Assembly (NCBI GenBank): GCA_943704525.1
Contig: CALSCQ010003224.1
Location: 2,501-19,336, forward strand
Direction: 5' to 3'
Source: Pigoraptor vietnamica
Lineage: Eukaryota > Opisthokonta > Filasterea
Length of the DNA: 16,836 nucleotides
A program made the position numbers and the translations under genes. This document shows positions 8,351-16,836 of the stretch, one piece after another; the first letter of the stretch is position 1, and each line of letters starts with the position of its first letter. The notes below the pieces were generated by a model that saw nothing but the letters and a program-made list of their open reading frames with translations, was not told the origin of the DNA and did not search any database.

Positions 8351-9091
8351 GGAGGACCCGCACTGCGGGCACTAGCGATTCACAACACCATTGGACAGTA
8401 ACGGTGACGATGCGTCGGTTTGAAGAATAGATCGGCGTGAGAATATGCGATGATAATCGAAAGGAGAGGTAAAAGAGGGGTGGGAAAGGAGGCGGAGGTG
8501 GTTGGAACGAAGGGAGGAAGGGGGCTAAGGCAAAGGCCGCTGCGTTTGAATTGATTTTGACACATTCGCTTTTCTCTGCTGACTCACAGAGCACGAGGCC
8601 TTTCGTCACTCAAATGGGATGGGGTTATCTCCACTTGCTATCCTGATACCGAATCCGGGGTGTTCTGAGACGTATTTAGAAACATGTCCGTCTGGACATG
8701 TTGTCATGGCATCCGACTCCACCTTGAACATGTTCCCTCGGCTGTCGTTCGAATTAATTTGAAATTCGTGGCAAAATGGTCAATTTCTAACCAAACGTTT
8801 CAAATTACAATGGAGGCGTGCCTTCTTCAGCCTCAATTCGCCGACAGGCCTTATCCTTCTCTTGAGTCGGCAACCTTACACACATGCGCGCACACACACA
8901 CACACACACACCTCGCGCTCAACGGCACTCTCACCTCCGTCGTCCTCTCACAAGGGACTGCTCCTAACTCAATGCTATAAGGATGCGCCGCTGATTCACT
9001 TGTGTGTGTAAGCGCTAGGGTGTGTGCGCAGCACGCCTCGGAGGCTGCCCTCTTTCGCATGCGTGAACGCGCCCTCTAAGAGCACCTGAAA
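8351..9091. promoter_or_regulatory. Divergent promoter region with CATG-centred palindromes
   Basis: No gene is seen between the two start codons. At 8680-8703 are two CATG-core decamers in inverted orientation, AAACATGTCC and GGACATGTTG, separated by GTCT; the 9-bp arms 8681-8689 and 8694-8702 match perfectly. A third, self-complementary decamer, GAACATGTTC, lies at 8726-8735. A separate 10-bp inverted repeat (TAATTTGAAA at 8755-8764 and its complement at 8798-8807) follows in a short AT-rich patch. A CA tract lies at 8890-8911. Regulatory function is inferred only from position and symmetry. Confidence 0.45.
8890..8911. repeat. (CA)n microsatellite
   Basis: A short uninterrupted CA run about 180 bp upstream of the HEAT-repeat gene start. 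Confidence 0.85.
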
Positions 9092-12000
9092 ATGGACACG
9101 GACGTGCTGTCGCGCCCTTCGAAGTCGGCGTCGAAGCGCGTGTCGTTCAGTGCGCAGACGAAGGGACTGGAGGATGACGCGCCCACGTCCCCTCTCCAGC
9201 AGGCCATCCTGCGGGCGGCCGCTCAGACATCCATGGGGCTCTCTCCCCAAGCAACGCGTTCTATGCTTCCTGCGCTCACCGAGTCGCACGGCCCCTCCGA
9301 TTTCCCGTCGCTAACGGACCCTCTCACCGCCACGGCATCTCCTCGCACGGCCCCCTCACCGACGCTATCGCGCGCTCCCTCGACGCCCCTGCGAATGGTG
9401 CCGCGCATTAACGTGCTTACTAACGCCCCGCAACCGAGCGGTACATCGACTCCCATGACCCCCATGGGATACAAGCCCTTGAGTCGCCCCGTCTCTGTTG
9501 ACGCGCGTCTTCCATCGGCCGCGCGCCCGCCCGAGTCTCTGCAGCCGCCCTCGCGCGCGACCACCGCATCGCCCGCGTCCATTACGTCTTCCATGTCGCT
9601 GGCATCCACGTCGACATCTTTTTCGAGTGCGTCGCCGACGAAGGCGGACGTGGATCTCGACCGACGCATTGACTCTGTGCGTCGGCTGGAGGAGGAGCTG
9701 CGGGTACGTCTTGGGTACCGAGGTATTGGGAGCAGTTTCGTACCGTTACATCAGACAGACTCATTCGTCGCCTACCTCCCGCAACACTTTCGCACACATG
9801 CACACACGTTCATACACACATACACATACTAGCAAACATTCACTCACACTCTGTGCGTAACACTGCGTGACAGCTTGCGCTCGTGGACGCGGAAACGCCC
9901 GAAGACTTTGAGCCGCAACGCCGCGCAGCCGCACGCAAACGGGTCGAGGAACTGATGAGGAAGATGGACGATCTCGTCGGCAACAACATACTTCCCGAGC
10001 TCCGTGAACGCCTCGCCGTTGCTCTCGAGGAGTATCGCAACGCTCAGGGCGCAGAGATGGCAATGGCCGAGCAGCGCATTACGTCGCTGCGTGCGCGCAT
10101 CACCGCCCTCATGCGGTTCGGCCTGTCTGGACACCGGTCGTCCGATGCCGGCATGGGAGGGTCGGAGGGCGCCGGGTTCGAAAGCCTCTACGACGAGCGG
10201 AAGGAGAAGGAAGAGAAGGCCGCACGCATTCGCAGGACGGTGCGCGCGGTGAAGACGGTCGTCGAAGCAGTCTCGTGGCTCAAGGGGGTGAAGAAGGTCT
10301 GTGCGCGCGCGTGTGTGTGTGTGTGTGTGCGTGTGCGTGTGCGTGTGCGTGTGTGTGTGTGTGTGTGTCCGTATGTGTCTGTTTGTATGCGGTCGCGTGA
10401 GCATGTATCTTCTTCGCACTACGTAACCTCCCCTCTTGCCCCCTCGCGCATCCGCAGTCCCGCCCTGCCCCTCGTCCCGACGACAAGCCACCGTGGCGGC
10501 GCAACCCAGAGAGCGTCGCAGTCGACCCTGAGCTTGGCGAGTTTGACGTGTTTGCGTCCAAGATTCAAAAGTTTTGCAGGTGTGTGACCCATGTGTAACG
10601 CCGTGGCTGCGTCGAGTCAGTGAATGTGCATGAGATGACGAAGCAGTGACACTGTCGCGATATGCGCGCGTTGCTGCCGTATTGTGCAGCGAGCACGCAC
10701 TCTCCACCCAGCATTGGCCACACTCTTTCCCTGGCGTATCCCTTTCGTCTCTCACCTCGAATGCATTCACACCTCGCACAACACGCTCACTTTTTCCCTC
10801 TCTCCTCGCAGCAATGTGGATTCTGAGATTGAGAAGAGCGAGTCGGATGCACTCTTCCGCTCCGACGACACCGACACAACGGGAAGGACGTCCGTCGTGC
10901 ACCACGCAGAGGCACAACAACCCGAACAGCCGCAACAGAAAACATCGCCAACGGACGTTCGCGCGCGCAGCCACTCGCGCTCCATGTCGCGGTCGGCCCC
11001 AAGCAGTGTGCGCCGCTCCATCGCAGACGCGCTCGAGCGCCATTCGACCGCATTCAAACTCGTCGACAACACGCCCGTGGCTGCCCCGGATATTCCGGAG
11101 TTGGGCGATCGCCCTGCCGGTTTGAGTCCCCCGCCATCGCCGCAGCGTCCGCTCGTGCGGTCGTCGCGTACGCCGGCGCCCATTACGCTCGACGTCCTTC
11201 TGTCGACGGACTTCTCTGCCCCGCGACGGGTGCTGTACGTGTCGCGGCATGTGCTGAAGGACCGCCTGAGGCAGCACGAACTTGTGGTGGGTGCGAGCCC
11301 AAGCGCTTTGTAATGTGTTGGGCCCGTGCATATAGTGCGTGTGCGCACGATATTGCAGTGACCTAATACTTGCCGTCGCGTCCTGTGGTTGCAGGAGCGC
11401 CACACGCTCGCTTCTCCTTCAACAACGGAAGCTTCGCCGGTGCCAGACGTCCACGTTTCACCCACACCCACTCTCACACCCACTCTCACGCCCACAGCCA
11501 GCCACACGACGTCAGGTATTAGAGCAACACCCTGCATACCTCGTCTGCTATTTTGCTCGGCGGTGTAACTTTGCTACGCTTCGCATCACGTCCGTTACCT
11601 GCATTCCTTGGGCCACCATTCCATCTGTGAAGTCACGTGACTAATGGCCCGCGCTCGCAAAACGTTTCGGTTCCCTAGCGTCCTATGCGATAATTCCGCA
11701 AGCGTCCTCGTCGCCGTCGCCGCCGCCGGCGTCTGCGTCTCCTCCGCCTATCATCGACGCGCTCAACACAGCCGCTGGCGCCGCCGCGACGGCCCGTCTT
11801 GAGTTTTTCCCTCGCGGCCCCGACCACTGGTGCAACAGCGAGGAAGCACCCGTGAAGATTCTTAAGAGGCGAAATGTGGGAGAAGTCCAGGCGTTGTTGG
11901 AGGTGGGTTGTCGGCGCTGTGCGCGCATGGATGAATGTGGTTGTTCGCATACGTGTGAGTGTGCGTGTGTTTGTGTGTTCCTGTGTCTGTCCGCATGTCT

Positions 12001-12303
12001 GTGTGCCTTGCTGTTTAGAAGGCGAATGCCGTCATCATGACGTCCCATGCGAAATGCAGGCGACGGATTTTGAGCTGTCGATGATGGTCCGCCACGCGAG
12101 CGAACAGAACAGGCGAACGACGTGAGTGCGCGAAATGCATTTGCTTGTGCCGATTGCAACGAGAGCGTGAAGCAACGAGATATCCGCACACACGCATGCA
12201 CGCATATACCCGCACTGTCTCTCCCACGCACAGACACAGACGCACGTACACGCACACACAAACACACACACACACACACGTAAACGCACGCACGCACACA
12301 CAC

Positions 12304-12362
<59 letters not shown>

Positions 12363-14826
12363 AGAACTCTGACCCGACTCCCTTCCCACGCAGCGAGCAC
12401 GACGTGGAGGACATGATGGCGGAGCGCAAGAGTGGCGAGGACGGCGGCATCGACATTGCTTCAGACGAAGTCATTTGGGGCAGCCCGACGGCGCCGTCAC
12501 GTGACCCGCGCAAGCGAAGGCTCTCAGGAGTGCCGCCGCCCTCGAAGAAGGCGATGGCGCAGCTCCGATGGAAGCACCTGCGGACCATTTTGAAATTTGC
12601 GGGTGCGTGACGAGAACAATGCGGTGTCGTGCTTGTGTGGCTCTGTATGATGCAAAGGGAGCCTGTTGTTTGTGTGAGTCCAGCGTATAAATTGTGAGTG
12701 CCTGGTGCGCGTATATGCGTTCATGGATAGGCGCCGATATGTACTACTCCCGGGTGCACTTCATGTGTCGTCTGTGCGCATACCCATAACACGCTCCCGC
12801 TCTTCCCCTCTCAGGTAACGCCAAGAAGCAAGACGTCGACCACAAGGCCGTGAGCATCGGCTCGTTTGTCTCCCATCTCATCCGGGGCAGCACGCCCGCC
12901 ATCCGTGCCGAGGCGGCCAAGCGGCTCGGTCTGCTCGGACAGCGGACGCAGGACGTCGTGTCCGTACTCACGCGCCGTCTGGACTCGGACAGCGACGACA
13001 TTGTGCGTTACGAGTGCGCGCACTCGCTCATTCTGCTGGGCGTGTGGCGCCCGCAGTCGGTCGAGATGATGCTCGAGGTCTTTTCGATTGAGGACAACGT
13101 GGAACTGCACCTCGACGCGCTCGAAGCAATGTCAAAGTCGATCAAGATATCCGCCGTCACACACGTGGGTGTGGCGCACGCGCTTGCATGCACCGTGCCT
13201 TGAACTCTCAATTGGTGTTTCTCGTTCTCGGTGTGCCGGTGTTTGTGTAAAACGTTGCGAGTGCAGTTGTGCACATTGCCCATTTGGATTTTGACGTGTG
13301 CCTCTCGATTATCTTCGTTGCAGGACACCCCCATGAAGCAACTGGCGGAGGCGCTCTTCGAACGCATGGCCTCGTCGACAGATGCCGAGCTCCAGTTCCG
13401 TGCGGCTGTGTGCATTGCGCGCTTTGCCTCGTGGGGAAAGTCCCACCACACGAGCCGCGCCGACATGCGCGAGCCCTTTGTGTCGCCGGAAATGGCCGAG
13501 AGTGTGGGTGCTACGAGTGCAGTGCTGAATAACTTTGATTAATGTTGAGGGCGTGCGGATGTTGATCTTTCGTACTGTGTTTGTTTGTTCTTGTGTTAGG
13601 TGCGCTTCCCGCGGTTTTTGACCCGTTCCTTCTGCATTTTTTTGTCTGTCTGTAGGTGCGCGCATTCCTCGTCGAGTGTCTCCAAGTGGACGACTCTGCG
13701 CATCGGTTCGAAGCGGTGGAAGCGCTGGTGAAGGAGTTTGAAGCCGCCGACGAGCGAGTGATTGGGGAGCTTGTGCAGCAGGCCGAGGGGTCCCTCGTGA
13801 AGGTGAGTTCGACACGCGCAAACATATACAGTCGCACACGCGCAATACATCACATGAACATACACGCACACGCAGCGCAAGCACATGCACTCACATACAC
13901 GCGCACATACATCACATGCACAACACGCACATGCACACGCACACGCATATGTAAGCACTTATATGCACACACCACACGAACATACGTAGCCTGTGCCTCG
14001 CACGCATACATTGCCACTTGCTTACACACTCTGGTTTGTCCCGTGTGCGCTCTACGTGTCAATAGGCCCACAGGATGAGTGCGCTGCGCCTTCTGGCCGT
14101 GCTTGGCCGCGAGTGCAAGTACGACGATCGCGTCTTTGAATTGGTTCTCCGACGGTTGTGGGACGAGCCCAATAAGGTGACTGGTGACGTCCTTCCGCAT
14201 ATTTGCATGCCCACACACACACACACACACCCATTTGCATGCACACACGCACATAACGTAATACGACATTTGCGTGCTCCTTAGTTTAGCTTGTCGCGCT
14301 TCGTCAAAACCACTATCTCTCGCTCACGCGAACATACACACACTCGCTTTCTCCCCAACTCAGGACGTGCGCGGAGAGGTCGTGCGTGCGATCACGGACC
14401 TTGGGCTTGGACAGCGCGTGTTTCAGTCGGTATTCAAGAGCCTCGACAGCCAGGACCAAATGGCGCGAAGCCGCGCCGTGACGTCAGTTGCCACGCTCGG
14501 TGGGTATTGGTCACACGGGCATCGGACCGTGCCTTCTTTATCTCGAGTGCGTACGCACATACGCACACCCACACGCGCACACTCTCACTCAAACGTTCTT
14601 CTTGGCATGTGTCAGTACTTGTGCTTATCCCTTTGGGTTTGACTACACTTGACAGGCGTGAAGAGCAGCCGAGTCGTGAAGACGCTGCTCGACATGCTGG
14701 ACACCGACCCCAGCAACATTGTGCGGCTCGCCCTCATCCGCGCACTGAGGGACCTCGAAGTCGCTGATGCCAACGTGGGTGTCTGCACTGGACATGTTGG
14801 ACACCACACACGCCCACACACACACG

Positions 14827-14865
<39 letters not shown>

Positions 14866-15667
14866 CCACACACACACACACACACGCTCTCATGCAATCA
14901 CTCACCTTTTTCCCTTTCAGTGGCTCTTTCCTGGCTCCCGAATATGTGTCTCCCTCATTAGCCTCACGGACTTTCCTTATTGCAGGTCATGTCCGTCCTG
15001 ATCTCTCGTTCGTACGGCGACTCCGAGCTTTCGCAAGAGGCGGCCAAGGCGGTCGAGTACCTGAACGTGGCGATGGAGCGGTTGGCCGTGGAGAAGGACC
15101 GCAACGAGAAGCGAAAGGCTGTCCAAGAGAAGCTACGGAAGGCGGAAGAGAAGGAGAGGGAGAAGGAGCGCGCCAAGGAGATGCAGGACGCCGCCATGCA
15201 CCACCAGCTGCAGGTGGGCGTCGTTGTTTCCCTGCTGTATGTGCCCACGTCGTGCGTGTGTGCGTGCATGCATGTGTATTGCGTGCGCGAGTGTGTGTGA
15301 GTGTTTGTGTGTGTGCGTTTTTTGTATGTTTTCGGGATCGTGGTGAAAGTGAGCTTCCATCTCACCCTTCCCTAATTAGGTGCGGCTTGCCATCCAACGG
15401 GCGCGCGATAAGGGCCAGCGCGCTCTCGCCAATGCTGCGGGTGACACCTTACCAAAGAAGGCAAAGTCGGCCCGGGGACACCGAAAGGGGAGCGACGGGG
15501 GCGGCTCAAGGCGTGCGAGTACCTCTCTTGGCACGTCTGCGCCCTCGCTGCATTATCCCGTCGCAACGCCGCTCACGATACTTGCGAAGGCGGAGCGGAG
15601 GAAGCGCATGAAAACGCCGCCAATTCTCGCCGTCGACTTCATCGATCTGCGCAAACTCGTTGTGTGA
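9092..15667 (+). CDS. Large HEAT-repeat protein with RVSF PP1-docking motif (sixteen exons)
   Basis: Exons: 9092-9703, 9874-10296, 10458-10579, 10812-11286, 11395-11515, 11679-11902, 12060-12121, 12394-12602, 12815-13164, 13324-13503, 13656-13802, 14066-14176, 14364-14499, 14656-14774, 14986-15213, 15380-15667. Together they give 3,807 nt and about 1,268 residues with every phase consistent. Residues 1-190 are S/T/P-rich and disordered, with KRVSF at 15-19. About 195-345 is helical and coiled-coil. A second disordered region follows (about 386-620, with repeated TPTL near 570). About 750-1110 is a run of HEAT/armadillo-type helical repeats, for example [58 protein letters not shown] and [13 protein letters not shown]; exons 10-14 are close to repeat-sized. 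A charged E/K/R helix (about 1118-1165) and a basic tail end the protein. HEAT solenoids are protein-binding scaffolds. The overall plan recalls metazoan HEATR4, but that is tentative. The start ATG has A at -3 and G at +4. Donors are mostly GTGGGT or GTGAGT. Confidence 0.85.
10297..10457 (+). repeat. TG-tract intron 2 of the HEAT gene
   Basis: The intron opens with GTCTGTGCG and continues as TG and TGCG dinucleotides to about 10370, then a pyrimidine-rich stretch ending in CCGCAG. It is in phase 0. Confidence 0.8.
12122..12393 (+). repeat. CA-tract intron 7 of the HEAT gene
   Basis: A GTGAGT donor is followed by degenerate CA-rich sequence, then an uninterrupted CA run at about 12304-12360 and a CACGCAG acceptor. 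Here the sense strand is CA, the opposite polarity to intron 2 of the same gene. Confidence 0.85.
13803..14065 (+). repeat. Degenerate CA-rich intron 11 of the HEAT gene
   Basis: A GTGAGT donor is followed by about 200 nt of interrupted CA and CACG units. The acceptor is taken as CAATAG at 14065 because the nearby CCCACAG at 14073 would break the frame. Confidence 0.7.
14775..14985 (+). repeat. CA-tract intron 14 of the HEAT gene
   Basis: A GTGGGT donor is followed by CA runs at about 14805-14886 punctuated by CGCC, and then a pyrimidine-rich stretch ending in TTGCAG. It is in phase 0. Confidence 0.85.
15214..15379 (+). repeat. TG-rich intron 15 of the HEAT gene
   Basis: A GTGGGC donor is followed by degenerate TG and TGCG units to about 15325, and the acceptor is AATTAG. 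It is in phase 0. Confidence 0.75.
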
Positions 15668-16116
15668 GGCGCCGTGTCGCCGCACTGCTCTCCGCTCAGT
15701 CGTGTTGGGTGGCTTGTCATCGATCGATAGGCTGTGAGAGTGGGCCATGTCGTATTGCCGCTGGCCAGCGCCGCCAACCATTTAGCGTGGGCGCGAGTGC
15801 TTATCGACGGTTTTTATATTGTCCCACGGACCACGCCCGCTCGCACTTTGAAGTGGACGGCGTAGACGGCGTGCGCCAGTGCGTGTTGTCTGTCTGTTGT
15901 TGCGTGAGAGAACGAATTGGCTTCGGCTGCCTCTGAAGCACATGCAGCAGATTCTGATAAACGCCGTGTGCGAAGTAACAGTTACCTTCTTTTTGTTTCA
16001 TCTTTGTACTTTCAACTTTTAAAACGGCGATGCACTCGTCGTTGTCGCTTATTACGAGGCCTCTGAGGAGCAACTCCGCGTGCAAGAGCAGCCCAACAAG
16101 AGAGGCGAGAGTAGCC
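15668..16116. other. Intergenic region between the HEAT gene and the RPA-like gene
   Basis: This carries the 3' end of the HEAT gene transcript and the 5' region of the next gene. No RNA gene or clear coding exon is visible. The segment 16030-16116 is in frame with the downstream gene and could be its first 29 codons if the upstream ATG is used. Confidence 0.5.
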
Positions 16117-16347
16117 ATGGCCAGTGAAGTTGTGGGTCTCATCGCTGCCGTGGATGCACGCACCGTGTGTTACAGAGTGTGCGCGACGTGCCGGAATGGG
16201 CTACACTACCTCAGCTCGCACGGGTGCAACTACTGCCCCGTGTGCCAGAGGGACATTGTGGGAGATGGCGACTGGACGACATCGGTGAAGATGCAGGTGT
16301 GTGTGTGTGCGTGTGTGTGTGTGTGTGTGTGTGCGTGCGTGTGTGTG

Positions 16348-16413
<66 letters not shown>

Positions 16414-16640
16414 TGTGCGTGTGCCTGCGTGCGTGTGCCTGCCTGCGTGCGTGTGCCTGCGTGCGTGCGTGCGTGTGTGCACTGTGTCTGTGTCGAACTT
16501 CGTCCCTCTAATGTTTCCGTTCGTTTGCCTTTCAGATGCAATTCGTCCCTGACGGCGAATCGACTGCGATTGGCGTCATGGCATTCGATTCGGTCGTTGC
16601 GGAGCTCTTGGGCGCGCGGGGGTCAGAGGCAATTGTCGAG
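16117..16640 (+). CDS. Zinc-ribbon/OB-fold protein like the RPA1 C-terminal domain, cut by the right edge
   Basis: Exon 1 (16117-16296) and exon 2 (16536-16640) join in phase 0. A GTGTGC donor at 16641 means the gene continues past the window. Exon 1 holds EVVGLIAAVDARTVCYRVC then CATCRNGL and CNYCPVCQRD: two CxxC pairs with 14 residues between them, in the position where the RPA1 C-terminal OB fold carries its zinc ribbon. Exon 2 reads QFVPDGESTAIGVMAFDSVV then AELLGARGSEA, like the RPA1 strand-and-helix segment in which an F-D-x-x-A run is followed by a LLG helix. RPA1 binds single-stranded DNA in replication, repair and recombination; this domain also supports trimer assembly. The N-terminal DNA-binding OB domains of true RPA1 are absent upstream, so this is a short RPA-related protein or a divergent paralogue rather than canonical RPA1. 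The start at 16117 has GCC before and G after the ATG; 16030 is an in-frame alternative. Confidence 0.6.
16297..16535 (+). repeat. Long (TG)n intron of the RPA-like gene
   Basis: The dinucleotide run starts at the splice donor itself and continues with a few TGCG interruptions to about 16410, then TGCC/TGCG units to about 16480. A pyrimidine-rich stretch ends in TTTCAG. Confidence 0.9.
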
Positions 16641-16739
16641 GTGTGCGCATGTGGCTGTGACAGTGCTTGAATAGCACAACACACAGACGTACTCGCACTC
16701 GCACGTGTGCGACACATTACGCACACACACATATATACA

Positions 16740-16746
<7 letters not shown>

Positions 16747-16836
<90 letters not shown>
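16747..16836. repeat. Uninterrupted (CA)n run at the right edge
   Basis: Forty-five perfect CA units run to the last base of the window, presumably inside the second intron of the RPA-like gene. Confidence 0.95.

Noticed and set aside
9844-11403. A 519-codon open frame on the reverse strand
   Set aside because: It runs antisense through HEAT exons 2-4 and across their introns, including a long poly-TH stretch from the TG tract, so it is not a gene.
12295-12360. Dinucleotide arrays as possible CRISPR, telomere or protein-coding THTH/CVCV repeats
   Set aside because: The unit is 2 bp, there are no spacers, the arrays sit between predicted splice sites, and interior location excludes a telomere.
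11683-12588. A 301-codon reverse-strand frame with a CVCVCV stretch
   Set aside because: It is an artefact of the CA-tract intron and antisense exons; the sense exons join in consistent phases.
14069-14075. CCCACAG as the acceptor of HEAT exon 12
   Set aside because: It would put the exon out of phase with exon 11; CAATAG at 14065 keeps the frame.
1-16836. tRNA, rRNA, insertion sequences or transposon ends
   Set aside because: Reading both strands I found no cloverleaf, rRNA-like block, transposase motif or target-site duplication that I could support.

Overview
This is nuclear DNA of a mitochondriate, probably single-celled eukaryote. The genes are dense and intron-rich and lie on both strands. 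Introns are mostly 90-270 nt with GT-AG ends, exons are GC-rich with G/C-ending codons, and most introns carry CA or TG dinucleotide tracts. There is no bacterial operon structure. A complete mitochondrial carrier argues against a lineage with highly reduced mitochondria. I cannot name the organism from the sequence alone.

Layout, left to right. (1) At the left edge, a minus-strand gene start (131 to 1) has a possible 38-nt intron. (2) An AT-rich island follows at about 260-560, then a CA tract. (3) A plus-strand four-exon gene (845-2913) encodes a UPF0324/YeiH-family membrane transporter, with one intron that fits only as GC-AG. (4) Convergent to it, a minus-strand seven-exon gene (5530-3463) encodes an EEF2KMT/FAM86-type eEF2-lysine methyltransferase. 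(5) A plus-strand region (about 5846-6701) holds protein-like blocks in conflicting frames; it is either a gene with very short introns or a decaying gene. (6) A minus-strand two-exon mitochondrial carrier of the pyrimidine-nucleotide (SLC25A33/36, Rim2) type occupies 8350-6960. (7) The 740-bp divergent promoter region contains a cluster of CATG-centred palindromes. (8) A plus-strand sixteen-exon gene (9092-15667) encodes a protein of about 1,268 residues: a disordered N-terminus with an RVSF PP1-docking motif, coiled coils, HEAT repeats and a basic tail. (9) At the right edge, the start of a plus-strand gene (from 16117 or 16030) encodes a zinc-ribbon/OB-fold protein resembling the C-terminal domain of RPA1. 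The window ends inside an uninterrupted 90-bp CA run.

The genes are housekeeping or structural and unrelated in function; nothing suggests they act in one pathway. The less ordinary points are the bacterial-type transporter domesticated into an intron-bearing gene with an apparent lysosomal sorting motif, the GC-AG intron, the possible ultra-short introns, the dinucleotide tracts that begin at splice donors, the PP1-docking HEAT protein and the RPA-like gene running off the edge. Exon joins were made by hand from reading frame, splice consensus and family resemblance, so each boundary is a prediction.
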